A stretch of DNA of 60,169 nt from an uncultured Bacteroides sp. (GCA_947646015.1 CANSEY010000024.1:1-60169); one strand, 5' to 3'. Counted from the first letter of the stretch, positions 44,251-52,562 are shown. Notes: generated from the sequence alone by a model not told the origin. Translations and numbers: made by a program.

Positions 44251-44281
44251 CAAATGTACAAGATTCCCGGCAGAATACAAT
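44251..44281 (-). promoter_or_regulatory. mnmA promoter
   Basis: Minus-strand TACATTTG (44258-44251), a 19-bp spacer and ATTG (44281-44278, a 3-of-4 -33 match). Confidence 0.6.
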
Positions 44282-45172
44282 CAATTGGACAAGTTAGTAT
44301 ACAAACTTTAAAACTACAGGGGGCATAACAGACCTCATGTCATGGCAATGTCTCCTACATATCCATGAACAGAACACTTGTAGAACGATGCTTTTGTCTT
44401 TCTGTCAATTTGATATCAGAACCTCCCTACATTTCGGTTTTTCGGGCCGACGGAAAGCTTCGTAAGAAAAAACGGCCTACACGCAATCAGCCGATTGTCC
44501 TTTTAGCAGCCGATCGGACAACAACCATACAATAAGAAGCGGAAAGACACAGAAAGAGACCAGTAGAGAAGGCGAATCGTAAAAGGAGGAGCTTTTTATC
44601 ACCTCCCAAAGCTCTCTTAGCGACTAACAACCGGAGAGGAATCGGGCACTTTAGAAGTAAGATTCCGGAACAACAGGAGATATGAGTGAAAACATTAGGA
44701 GATATTTTGAAAACATATAAGCATTTTCGGAAAATGTAACCGTCTTTTGGAGCAAACGCTTCCTTCTTTTTCCCGGAAACAACCGTTCATTTTCCCAAAA
44801 GCCCGGCTCTTCCCCCTCCCGCCCCCGGCTTTCCGTCCTTAAAAGCACTGTTTTCCCGCTCCATTACATCCGGTTTGCCGATCCGGAGAAAAGGGGCTGT
44901 CACGCAAACACCGACTTTAATTACTTTCTGCGCACGAAAAGCGGCCACAAGTAGCAAAAGAACAATAGGAAACCTATGAATGCAGTCGCCGAACTCCTCC
45001 CGGCATTTCCGCCGGGGAACACAAGTATATATCTAAAATGTTATTACATAGTCCTATCCTTTAACTCAACCACAAAAGGGATAGAGCAGAAAAGAGAAAT
45101 AAAAAAAATAGCTAAAAGCATTTGCCTTCTTCAAAAAGAATCAGTATATTTGAAGTATAAGAAGACTCAGAT
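44262..45172. other. Long intergenic region without a confident gene
   Basis: About 910 bp. Seen in it are the mnmA promoter at the left edge, a GAGCTTT/AAAGCTC hairpin (44589-44595 and 44608-44614), a perfect CATTTTC-G-GAAAATG palindrome (44722-44736), a C/T-rich stretch around 44740-44850, and the promoter of the next gene at 45121-45152. A minus-strand ORF (44651-44848, 65 codons) is too weak to call. A non-coding RNA or decayed gene is possible. Confidence 0.45.
45121..45152 (+). promoter_or_regulatory. Promoter of the 45173 gene
   Basis: TTTG (45121-45124), a 20-bp spacer and TATATTTG (45145-45152) match the consensus exactly. The ATG is 21 bp downstream. Confidence 0.75.
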
Positions 45173-46033
45173 ATGGCAAACCCCAAATTACCGGGAATAC
45201 CCGAAGCTGAACAAGCTCTGTTGTATGCCAAACTGAATGAATACAACCGGGGCCGCATGTCTTACAAAGAGGCAGGAGCCTATTTTGTGGTTCTGCCAAG
45301 ACCGGGACATCCCACTTACTCGGTCTGGATCTATTCGCCTACACTCGAGAAGAACAGACTTCTGTTTATTCATGAACTCTCAGCAGACATCAACGAATCA
45401 CTGCGGATGGCAAGCACGCTGTTTTTCTTTTCCAGGCGTTGCCTGCTGATCGTGGAATACAATGAGAAGAGGATGCAAAGCAACGGAGACGATATCATAT
45501 CGTTCGGAAGGTATCGCGGACACTATCTGCACGAAATCCTGAAAGTAGATCCGGCCTACCTGAGCTGGATAGCCTACAAATACACACCCAAAATCCCCAA
45601 GCAGGAGCGTTTTGTAGCCATAGCGCAAGTATATCACTCTGTACATCTGGACATCATGCAACGAAAGGCACGGCAGAAACGCGAAGCCGGCCGTTTTCTG
45701 GGCAACGAGGGTGAAAAGTTGGAGGGCCTGAATCTAAAAGTGGTAAGAGTGCGGCTTGAAGACGATCCGTATAAAACAAGGGTCATGGGTACTTCCGTTC
45801 AGTTCTTTGTACGACAGATAGTAACGTTAACCGATCCGTCCGGAAATCTGGTGGTCCTAAGGATTTCTTCGAAAACACCCAGCCCCGTATCCTGCCAACT
45901 TCCGGCACTGGAACATGAGTTCCGCCCCGGCGAGATAGTCCACATCGCCTCGGCACGGATAGCGCGCACGTACGAAAGTTATGGGTCAAAGTATACACGT
46001 TTGAGCCATGTGAAGTTTCATCCGGCGGATTAA
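45173..46033 (+). CDS. Uncharacterised protein with ExoX-C-like motif
   Basis: A 286-residue cytoplasmic protein. Residues about 108-140 read IISFGRYRGHYLHEILKVDP followed by YLSWIAYKY. This resembles the small FGKYKG...YLxWL domain found at the C-terminus of exodeoxyribonuclease X and in DUF3820-type proteins. The N-terminal 100 residues and the C-terminal beta-rich part (from about 165, KVVRVRLEDDPY onward) were not recognised. It has its own consensus promoter, and its last 4 bp overlap the convergent phosphoesterase gene. It may be involved in nucleic-acid handling, inferred from the motif only. Confidence 0.7.
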   Translation: MANPKLPGIPEAEQALLYAKLNEYNRGRMSYKEAGAYFVVLPRPGHPTYSVWIYSPTLEKNRLLFIHELSADINESLRMASTLFFFSRRCLLIVEYNEKRMQSNGDDIISFGRYRGHYLHEILKVDPAYLSWIAYKYTPKIPKQERFVAIAQVYHSVHLDIMQRKARQKREAGRFLGNEGEKLEGLNLKVVRVRLEDDPYKTRVMGTSVQFFVRQIVTLTDPSGNLVVLRISSKTPSPVSCQLPALEHEFRPGEIVHIASARIARTYESYGSKYTRLSHVKFHPAD

Positions 46034-47040
46034 CGCTTTCTCCAGTCATCCTTTACATAGTCAGACGGATAAGAAGTAGAATCCACGACTCCACCTTTCT
46101 GACGAATCCAGGTATCAAACGTCCGGGTACCCTCATTAAGTACAATAACACGAGCACCATTGGGTAAATGATTGTACTCCGTATTCCCACCGGTAAAACG
46201 GCCGTAAGCTAAAAGAATATTCTTCCACATCACAGCGTAATCATTATCATGATCGTGTCCTACAAAAACGCCCATCACATCTCCCGCCTCTTTCATGGCA
46301 GCAAACATACCGGTATTCAACTGTGGCGCACAAGCCTTTTCCATACGGGTACCACGAAGAATGGCATTCTCGTTGGCAGCAGCTTCATTATACTCCGGAA
46401 GTGGAATATGGAAGAAAGCTAATGCCGGATAAGGTTTGCCACCATTCCGGGCAGTATAGGCGGCACTTTGAGCACGATACCATGAGACTTGACCGAAAGT
46501 CAGCCACGCATATCCGTCTACATCTTTAAGCGAAGAGTAGGAGTGTGAATCCATACAATAAAGCAGTGCAGCATCCTTTGAAGCGTCGGCAGAGGATTTC
46601 ACTGTCAGTATATAGTCCGGCGAAGGAGAAGCACCACGGTCGGGCAACAGATTTCCGGCTACTCCACGAATCAAATCATAAAGTTCGGCACGGGTCTTTC
46701 CCTGTTCATTATCATGATTCCCAAAAGTAACAACGAACGGAAGGTGCCGACGTTCCACTTGCCCAAGCACCTGAAGCATACCTTTATCAGCAGGAGAAGA
46801 ATAAACGACATCACCGGTAAAAATCACAAGATCGGGATGTTCGGCATCCAATACTTCCCCTATACGTTCAAGAGCTACATCCGAAGCCGGATTACCATAC
46901 TTGAAATGTACATCGGTGAACTGGACAATTTTGAACTTACCGTCTTTATTAAATCGCAAAACGGTATTTTGGGCAGCACTATCATTTATTGCCATGAAAG
47001 AAAACAAAACGGCCAATAAGGTCCCAAGAATCTTTTTCAT
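46030..47040 (-). CDS. Secreted calcineurin-like metallophosphoesterase
   Basis: The 336-residue protein has a signal peptide (about residues 1-23) and the two-metal phosphoesterase motifs: DVHF in KIVQFTDVHFKYG, GDVV in LVIFTGDVVYSSP, GNHD in VTFGNHDNEQG, and GHDHDND near the C-terminus. It is of the purple-acid/Dcr2-like group. The substrate may be a phosphomonoester in the periplasm. It is last in the rex-FAH-ispF run (28 bp after ispF), and its end overlaps the convergent 45173 gene by 4 bp. Confidence 0.9.
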   Translation of the reverse strand: MKKILGTLLAVLFSFMAINDSAAQNTVLRFNKDGKFKIVQFTDVHFKYGNPASDVALERIGEVLDAEHPDLVIFTGDVVYSSPADKGMLQVLGQVERRHLPFVVTFGNHDNEQGKTRAELYDLIRGVAGNLLPDRGASPSPDYILTVKSSADASKDAALLYCMDSHSYSSLKDVDGYAWLTFGQVSWYRAQSAAYTARNGGKPYPALAFFHIPLPEYNEAAANENAILRGTRMEKACAPQLNTGMFAAMKEAGDVMGVFVGHDHDNDYAVMWKNILLAYGRFTGGNTEYNHLPNGARVIVLNEGTRTFDTWIRQKGGVVDSTSYPSDYVKDDWRKR

Positions 47041-47068
47041 ACTATGTACGTTTAGGAGATGAATTCAA

Positions 47069-47548
47069 TCACACGCGATTGATCAGCACGGTTGCATAGG
47101 CGGAAATACCTTCTTCCCGCCCGGTAAAACCAAGTTTCTCGGTGGTAGTGGCTTTAATGGAAATATCGTCTGCATCGATCCCCATCACTTCGGCAAGCAC
47201 TTGCTGCATCGAAGGGATATGGGCTTTCAGTTTAGGGCGCTCCGCACAGATAGTGGCGTCGATATTACCGATCTGATAGCCTTTGGCAGCAATCAGCTCC
47301 ACTGTTTTCTTTAATAAAATCTTGCTGTCTATATTCTTATATTCACCGGCATTGTCAGGGAAGTGATAACCGATATCACGCATGTTGGCAGCACCCAGCA
47401 AGGCATCACAAATAGCATGCACCAATACATCGGCATCCGAATGTCCCAACAATCCTTTTTCATGTTCCAAAAGAATGCCTCCTAACCAAAGTTCACGTCC
47501 TTCGACCAATTGGTGGACGTCGAAACCAAAACCTACTTTTATTTTCAT
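47069..47548 (-). CDS. ispF: 2-C-methyl-D-erythritol 2,4-cyclodiphosphate synthase
   Basis: The 159-residue MEP-pathway enzyme converts the CDP-methylerythritol phosphate intermediate to the cyclic diphosphate. The zinc ligands are in GFGFDVHQL (Asp, His) and GLLGHSDADVLVHAICDAL (His), and the substrate loop is IGYHFPDNAGEYK. Length and the C-terminal KATTTEKLGFTGREEGISA are typical. It is flanked by the FAH-family gene (38 bp) and a phosphoesterase gene. Confidence 0.97.
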   Translation of the reverse strand: MKIKVGFGFDVHQLVEGRELWLGGILLEHEKGLLGHSDADVLVHAICDALLGAANMRDIGYHFPDNAGEYKNIDSKILLKKTVELIAAKGYQIGNIDATICAERPKLKAHIPSMQQVLAEVMGIDADDISIKATTTEKLGFTGREEGISAYATVLINRV

Positions 47549-47586
47549 AAGAGTTATTTTATAAATGAATAAAGGAGTATCCGGAC

Positions 47587-48201
47587 TTACCGGATATAGA
47601 AATCAAGCAACTTCTCGGTTTCAAGGTATCCCTCCAAATGCTGGCCGATACTGACCGGACCGACCCCTACAGGCGTACCGGTGAAAAGAAGGTCACCGAT
47701 TTTCAGAGTCACAAAGCGGCTGACATAAGCAATGATATCGTCTACCCGGAACAGCATATCGGCAGTATGCCCCTGCTGTACCGTTTTCCCGTCTATATCC
47801 AGGTGGAAATGAAGATTCTGTACATCGGCCAGTCGCTCCACTGGTACAAATGTGCCAATGGCAGCGGAACTATCGAAACCTTTACATAATTCCCAAGGAT
47901 TGCCGGCCTCACGAAACCTGCGCTGTAAATCGCGTGCAGTGAAGTCGATGCCGACTGTCACCGCATCATAATAACGATGAGCAAAGCGTGAAGCTATATT
48001 CTTTCCCAAGCGATTGATGCGCACTACCAGTTCTGTTTCATAATGCACTTCATTCGAAAAATCGGGAATAAAGAAAGGTTTGCCATCTTTAAGGATGGCC
48101 GAATCGGGTTTCATGAAAATTACCGGCTCTTTATTCTCCAACGTATGTCCCAGTTCCTCGTTGTGCCGGGCATAATTCATTCCAACAGCTATAATCTTCA
48201 T
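47587..48201 (-). CDS. Fumarylacetoacetate hydrolase-family protein
   Basis: A 204-residue member with the metal-binding pattern HYETELVVRI (the E-x-E ligands), GIDFTARDLQRRFREAG, and the closing LLFTGTPVGVGPV. The family includes acylpyruvate hydrolases and oxaloacetate tautomerases or decarboxylases, so the reaction cannot be fixed from the sequence. It is cytoplasmic and follows rex by 3 bp, so redox-controlled expression is plausible. Confidence 0.9.
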   Translation of the reverse strand: MKIIAVGMNYARHNEELGHTLENKEPVIFMKPDSAILKDGKPFFIPDFSNEVHYETELVVRINRLGKNIASRFAHRYYDAVTVGIDFTARDLQRRFREAGNPWELCKGFDSSAAIGTFVPVERLADVQNLHFHLDIDGKTVQQGHTADMLFRVDDIIAYVSRFVTLKIGDLLFTGTPVGVGPVSIGQHLEGYLETEKLLDFYIR

Positions 48202-48204
48202 GCT

Positions 48205-48867
48205 CTATTCTATTTCATTAAAATTCAAACGATTAAACATAACAGCGAGGTGAGCGTAAAGTGATGTGTTCTGCACCACGATATCTTCCGGAACACGAAT
48301 ACGGAAAGGGGTAAAATTCCAGACGGCTTTAATACCACCGGCCACCATCGTATCTGTAATGCATTGGGCAATCTCGATGGGCACGGTCAGTACACCGATG
48401 TGCACACCGTACTCCTGCATCTTCTTCTGAAAATCGTCAGAGTGGAAAATGGGAATCCCATTGAGCGTAGTGCCTACCAGCGACGGGTTTACATCAAAAG
48501 CAGCTACAATCTCCAAGCCGAAATGGCTAAGTCCGGAATCACGCAATAAAGCTCCTCCCAGACTTCCTACACCGAACAGGAAAGCCTTGTGCATATTTGT
48601 AAAGCCAAGAAAATCTTCCAGAACGGCAATCAGCGCATCCACTTCATACCCCACCCGCGTACGACCGGAAATATTAACATACGACAAATCTTTCGCAATC
48701 TGCGAAGCATCGATGTTTATTTCTTTGGAGATCTGGGTAGAAGAGACGTAACGTTCACCTTTCTGCTTCAGCAACTTTACATTCGAAAGATACCAAGGCA
48801 GCCGACGCAAAGTAGGCTCCGGAACCTTTGTACTGTCTTTATGCTGTATCTGATTGTTCATAGTCAC
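48205..48867 (-). CDS. rex: Redox-sensing transcriptional repressor Rex
   Basis: The 220-residue regulator has an N-terminal winged helix (about 15-80, PEPTLRRLPWYLSNVKLL; SSTQISKEINIDASQIAKDL). An NAD(H)-binding Rossmann domain follows (AFLFGVGSLGGALLRDSG; IVAAFDVNPSLVG), and a C-terminal swapped helix ends VMFNRLNFNEIE. It senses the NADH/NAD+ ratio and represses fermentation genes. It leads an operon with the FAH-family, ispF and phosphoesterase genes. A minus-strand -7 match (TAATTTTG, 48903-48896) lies 29 bp before the ATG. Confidence 0.95.
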   Translation of the reverse strand: MTMNNQIQHKDSTKVPEPTLRRLPWYLSNVKLLKQKGERYVSSTQISKEINIDASQIAKDLSYVNISGRTRVGYEVDALIAVLEDFLGFTNMHKAFLFGVGSLGGALLRDSGLSHFGLEIVAAFDVNPSLVGTTLNGIPIFHSDDFQKKMQEYGVHIGVLTVPIEIAQCITDTMVAGGIKAVWNFTPFRIRVPEDIVVQNTSLYAHLAVMFNRLNFNEIE

Positions 48868-48895
48868 TTCATTCTGCTTTTACATTAGCGATTGA

Positions 48896-48903
48896 CAAAA
48901 TTA
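48896..48903 (-). promoter_or_regulatory. -7 element of rex
   Basis: Minus-strand TAATTTTG, full consensus match; no matching -33 box recognised. Confidence 0.5.
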
Positions 48904-48989
48904 CACTATTTTTTCCGAAATGCCATAAGGATGTCATAGAAGCTTAACATAATTTCTACATACAAAAAACGCCCGGGGACACTTAATAG

Positions 48990-49021
48990 TTTGCAAGGTT
49001 CGGAACAATATATTATTTTTG
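48990..49021 (+). promoter_or_regulatory. Promoter of the SUI1 gene
   Basis: TTTG (48990-48993), a 20-bp spacer and TATTTTTG (49014-49021) match the consensus; the ATG is 24 bp downstream. Confidence 0.75.
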
Positions 49022-49044
49022 AACTTAATTAATAGACTGGAATA

Positions 49045-49395
49045 ATGAAGAACAGCGATTGGAAAGACCGGCTGAACGTGGTTTACTCCACCAACCCGGA
49101 TTATAATTATGAGATGGATGATGACGAAGAGCAAGTAACCCTGGAACCGTCACAACAGAACTTACGGGTGCAATTGGATCGGAAAAACCGGGGCGGCAAA
49201 GTCGTAACCCTAATTACCGGCTTTGTCGGCACCGAGAACGACCTGAAAGATTTGGGAAAACTCCTCAAGACGAAATGTGGAGTAGGCGGATCGGCTAAAG
49301 ACGGAGAGATTATCGTTCAGGGAGACTTCAAACAAAAAATAGTAGAACTGCTGAAGAAAGAAGGATATACGAAAACAAAAGCAGTAGGAGGATAA
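49045..49395 (+). CDS. SUI1/eIF1-like translation factor (YciH type)
   Basis: A 116-residue protein with an acidic disordered N-terminus (about 1-45, YEMDDDEEQVTLEP) and a SUI1 domain (about 52-112: GGKVVTLITGFVGTENDLKD, then GVGGSAKDGEIIVQGD). The eukaryotic relative sets start-codon accuracy; bacterial YciH proteins have been linked to translation-initiation control. It is a single-gene unit divergent from rex and convergent with tsf, with its own promoter. Confidence 0.92.
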   Translation: MKNSDWKDRLNVVYSTNPDYNYEMDDDEEQVTLEPSQQNLRVQLDRKNRGGKVVTLITGFVGTENDLKDLGKLLKTKCGVGGSAKDGEIIVQGDFKQKIVELLKKEGYTKTKAVGG

Positions 49396-49531
49396 GGGGA
49401 AACAAATCCCACTTGAAACAGGTCCGGCAAAATGTAAACAAGTTCCGGATCCATTCACTTTATACGCAAAAGTTCTTGTTCCGGATTCTGCGTAAACAGA
49501 TAACCGTAACATTACGGACAGCCACAAAAAA

Positions 49532-49565
49532 AAACGGCCGCTACAGACTTTCTGTGCGGCCGTTT
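49532..49565. terminator. Strong intrinsic terminator of tsf and the SUI1 gene
   Basis: AAACGGCCGC (49532-49541) pairs with GCGGCCGTTT (49556-49565), and ACAGA/TCTGT extends the stem to a 3-nt loop. On the minus strand a run of T residues follows, giving a classic terminator for tsf. It may also stop plus-strand transcripts. Confidence 0.9.
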
Positions 49566-49587
49566 CTATATTCTTGATTCCTTGAGA

Positions 49588-50580
49588 TTATTCAGCTCTC
49601 AAAGTGAAACGTTTGAAATCAACAACCTTCAATTCAGGATCAGCTTCTTTCAACACTTCTCTCACTGTCTTCTTGGCATCCATGATGTCTTCCTGATTCA
49701 GCAAGCAAACTTCTTTCAAGAACTTAGCCAAACGTCCTTTAGCAATGTTCTGAATCATTTGTTCAGGCATATTTGCAGCCTTCTCAGCTGAAACAGTAGC
49801 AATGATTTCTTTTGCCTTTGCAACATCTTCAGCTGTAATCCAGCCTTTAGCCATGTTGCTTTCCATGTGGTCTTCACTGTCCACATGAGCCGGATTGATA
49901 TTAGCTTTCTTCAAAGCAGCTTCTACAGCTTTCTGCACCTGTTCTACTTTAGTCTTTTCAACAGCCACTTCGATTTCTTTCTGCTTCACTTCTTCAGAAA
50001 CGCCATCTTCATCAACTGCGATCGGATTCATAGCAGCAACCTGCATAGCTACTTGCTTAGCCAGCTGTTCGTCAACTTTCTTGTTGAAAGCAACCATGGT
50101 GCAAAGACCGTTTCTGTTCATATGGTTGTAAGCAGCAATTGTAGCGCCTTCCAAAACCATGTAACCATCCAACTCCATCTTTTCACCAGTGATACCGGTT
50201 CTGTCTGTTACAGCCTGAGCTACAGTAGCATCACCCATCGGAAGAGCCAAAACTTCTTCCAGAGTCTTGCACTTGTTAGCTACAGCAGCGTCCAGAATAT
50301 CCTGAGTCAGTTTCACGAAGTCAGCATTCTGAGCAACAAAGTCAGTTTCGCACTTCAAAGCGATGATAGCACCGAAACCTTCTTCTACTTTTACCAAAAC
50401 ACAACCTTCAGAAGCCTCACGGTCAGAACGTTTTGCAGCAACTGCCTGTCCTTTTTCGCGGATGATCTTCATTGCTTTGTCGAAATCGCCTTCAGCATCA
50501 GTCAACGCATTTTTGCAGTCCATCATACCAGCACCGGTCATTTTGCGGAGCTTGGTTATATCAGCCATTGTTACAGCCAT
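49588..50580 (-). CDS. tsf: Translation elongation factor Ts
   Basis: The 330-residue factor recharges EF-Tu with GTP. It has the UBA-like start (MADITKLRKMTGAGMMDCKNAL), the EF-Tu contact motif TDFVAQNADF in ALKCETDFVAQN, and the dimerisation core with a Bacteroidetes-type insert rich in Lys and Glu (about 170-240). It lies 123 bp after rpsB in the minus-strand ribosomal cluster. That gap contains an inverted repeat. Confidence 0.97.
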   Translation of the reverse strand: MAVTMADITKLRKMTGAGMMDCKNALTDAEGDFDKAMKIIREKGQAVAAKRSDREASEGCVLVKVEEGFGAIIALKCETDFVAQNADFVKLTQDILDAAVANKCKTLEEVLALPMGDATVAQAVTDRTGITGEKMELDGYMVLEGATIAAYNHMNRNGLCTMVAFNKKVDEQLAKQVAMQVAAMNPIAVDEDGVSEEVKQKEIEVAVEKTKVEQVQKAVEAALKKANINPAHVDSEDHMESNMAKGWITAEDVAKAKEIIATVSAEKAANMPEQMIQNIAKGRLAKFLKEVCLLNQEDIMDAKKTVREVLKEADPELKVVDFKRFTLRAE

Positions 50581-50625
50581 AATATCTTTTATATTTTAAA
50601 ATGAATAATCGTTTTGAATAAACAA

Positions 50626-50697
50626 AATGTGCCAATCTGCCAATCAAAATGCCCACACCCTTACAGATGCGTCGGCACATTAGCAAATTGGCACATT
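50626..50697. repeat. Inverted repeat between rpsB and tsf
   Basis: AATGTGCCAAT (50626-50636) and ATTGGCACATT (50687-50697) are perfect 11-bp inverted copies 50 bp apart. Extra TGCCAAT and GGCACATT copies lie inside. The element falls within the rpsB-tsf operon. Confidence 0.6.
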
Positions 50698-50703
50698 ATT
50701 ATA

Positions 50704-51540
50704 TTAAGCCTCTTCGTCTTCTTTCAGGAAAGCAGCAGCTTTAGCTGCGTTGATTGCTTCTTCGTCAGATTTATCGAGTCTAGCCTTAGCTGATTTCTTT
50801 TTGCCCTTGTTAGCAGGAGCTTCACCGGCAGCTTCCATATCGATCTTTTCAGCTTTTCTTTCTTCCAGACCTTCGATCATTGCAGCACAGCAAGCATCGA
50901 GGATAACTTCTACTGATTTAGTAGCGTCATCATTTGCCGGAATTACGAAGTCAATGTTTGTAGGATCCGAGTTAGTATCAACGATACCAAATACAGGAAT
51001 ACCCAAACGGTTAGCTTCGCGAACAGCGATATTTTCTTTCATTACATCGATAACGAACAAAGCAGACGGCAGACGAGTCAGGTCAGCGATAGAACCCAAA
51101 GTCTTGTCCAGCTTAGCACGCTGACGAGAAATCTGAAGAATTTCTCTCTTTGACAAGTTTGAGTAAGTACCATCAGCAGTCAACTTGTCGATAGTAGTCA
51201 TCTTCTTCACTGCCTTACGGATAGTAGGGAAGTTAGTCAACATACCACCCGGCCAACGTTCGATAACATAAGGCATGTTTACAGATGCAGCTTTTTCAGC
51301 CACTACCTGTTTAGCTTGTTTTTTAGTAGCAACAAAAAGGACTTTCTTGCCTGATTTTGCAATTTGTTTCAAAGCTTCCGCAGCTTCATCAACTTTTGCA
51401 ACTGTTTTGTGGAGGTCAATGATGTGAATACCATTGCGTTCCATGAAAATATAAGGAGCCATTGCAGGGTTCCACTTTCTTTTAAGGTGTCCGAAGTGGC
51501 AACCGGCTTCCAATAATGTATCAAAATTTGTTCTTGACAT
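50704..51540 (-). CDS. rpsB: 30S ribosomal protein S2
   Basis: A 278-residue protein with LLEAGCHFGHLKRKWNPAMAP, FVATKKQAKQVV, RWPGGMLTNFPTIRKAVKK and GIPVFGIVDTNSDP, all S2 signatures. The C-terminal 45 residues form a Lys/Ala/Glu-rich tail typical of Bacteroidetes. It is separated by 120 bp from rpsI upstream; that leader contains overlapping hairpins (51583-51640). Confidence 0.97.
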   Translation of the reverse strand: MSRTNFDTLLEAGCHFGHLKRKWNPAMAPYIFMERNGIHIIDLHKTVAKVDEAAEALKQIAKSGKKVLFVATKKQAKQVVAEKAASVNMPYVIERWPGGMLTNFPTIRKAVKKMTTIDKLTADGTYSNLSKREILQISRQRAKLDKTLGSIADLTRLPSALFVIDVMKENIAVREANRLGIPVFGIVDTNSDPTNIDFVIPANDDATKSVEVILDACCAAMIEGLEERKAEKIDMEAAGEAPANKGKKKSAKARLDKSDEEAINAAKAAAFLKEDEEA

Positions 51541-51582
51541 CTTGTTTTTTCTTTAAATCGTTTACTTTCTTTTTTGTTTTTT

Positions 51583-51640
51583 CTAAACCAACCGCCGGGT
51601 AGCCTGTATAGTAAGAGTCCCGGTAGTTTAGATACTAAAC
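51583..51640 (-). promoter_or_regulatory. rpsB leader with alternative hairpins
   Basis: Three segments compete: CTAAAC (51583-51588), GTTTAG (51626-51631) and CTAAAC (51635-51640). The central one can pair with the distal arm, together with CCGGG/CCCGG (51595-51599 and 51619-51623), or with the adjacent arm over a 3-nt loop. The region lies 43-100 bp before the rpsB ATG. This looks like a switchable leader, perhaps for autogenous control by S2; that role is inferred. Confidence 0.45.
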
Positions 51641-51660
51641 ATCTTCCGTCAGGCAGCCCA

Positions 51661-52047
51661 TTAACGCTTGCTGAACTGGAATCTTCTACGAGCTTTCGGC
51701 TGACCCGGTTTCTTACGTTCAACAGAACGAGGATCACGTGTCATGAAGCCTTCAGAACGAAGTGCCGGCTTATCTTCAGCGTTGATCTTAACCAGTGCAC
51801 GGGCAATAGCTAAACGCAAAGCCTGAGACTGACCAGTAAAACCACCACCGCACAAGTTCACTTTGATGTCATACTTCTCAGCAACACCAAGCTTGTTCAA
51901 TGGTTGTTTAACAACATACTGAAGAATAGTTGATGGAAAGTACTCTGCAAGGTCTCTCTTGTTAATAGTAATCTTTCCTGTACCTTCGCTTACGAATACG
52001 CGTGCAATAGCACGTTTACGTCTGCCTAATGCATTTACTACTTCCAT
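51661..52047 (-). CDS. rpsI: 30S ribosomal protein S9
   Basis: The 128-residue protein contains ALGRRKRAIARVFVSEGTG, GGGFTGQSQALRLAIARAL and the basic C-terminal tail RRRFQFSKR, which reaches the P-site tRNA. It follows rplM by 6 bp, the standard L13-S9 pair. Confidence 0.98.
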   Translation of the reverse strand: MEVVNALGRRKRAIARVFVSEGTGKITINKRDLAEYFPSTILQYVVKQPLNKLGVAEKYDIKVNLCGGGFTGQSQALRLAIARALVKINAEDKPALRSEGFMTRDPRSVERKKPGQPKARRRFQFSKR

Positions 52048-52053
52048 TATATC

Positions 52054-52515
52054 TTATTTAAGTGAGTTTATATCAATTGCTTTCGGGTTCTGAGCATCGT
52101 GTTTGTGTTCGCTACCTGCGTAAACATACATATTGCTCAGCAACTTAGCTCCCAGTCTGTTCTTCGGAAGCATGCCCTTCACTACTTTTCTCAGTAATCT
52201 GTCTTCACCGTTAGGTTTGGCGATCAAACGAGCAGGAGTCATTTCTCTCTGACCACCCGGGTAGCCAGTATAAGACAAATAAACTCTGTCATTCCATTTG
52301 TTACCACTTAATTTAACTTTGTCTGCATTGATGATAATAACGTTATCACCGCAGTCTACATGAGGAGTAAAGTTTGGTTTATACTTCCCTCTCAACAGTT
52401 TCGCAACTTTTGCGCCCAGACGACCTAAAGTTTGGTCTGTGGCATCAACGATAACCCATTCTTTGGTTACAGTTGCCTTGTTTGCAGAAATGGTCTTGTA
52501 ACTTAAAGTATCCAC
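52054..52515 (-). CDS. rplM: 50S ribosomal protein L13
   Basis: The 153-residue protein shows WVIVDATDQTLGRLGAKVAK, DNVIIINADKVKLSG, YLSYTGYPGGQREMT and KGMLPKNRLGAKL, all L13 signatures. It is the first gene of the rplM-rpsI(-rpsB-tsf) cluster. It has an exact consensus promoter and an approximately 120-nt leader with a stable hairpin. Confidence 0.98.
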   Translation of the reverse strand: MDTLSYKTISANKATVTKEWVIVDATDQTLGRLGAKVAKLLRGKYKPNFTPHVDCGDNVIIINADKVKLSGNKWNDRVYLSYTGYPGGQREMTPARLIAKPNGEDRLLRKVVKGMLPKNRLGAKLLSNMYVYAGSEHKHDAQNPKAIDINSLK

Positions 52516-52562
52516 TCTTAATTTGTTTTTTAAATGTTACTACTAAAAATTTTCTTCACCAC

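Noticed and set aside
44651-44848. 65-codon minus-strand ORF in the long spacer
   Set aside because: Low complexity, no promoter or family; kept only as part of the spacer finding.
49867-50604. 245-codon plus-strand ORF opposite tsf
   Set aside because: Antisense shadow of a conserved elongation factor gene.
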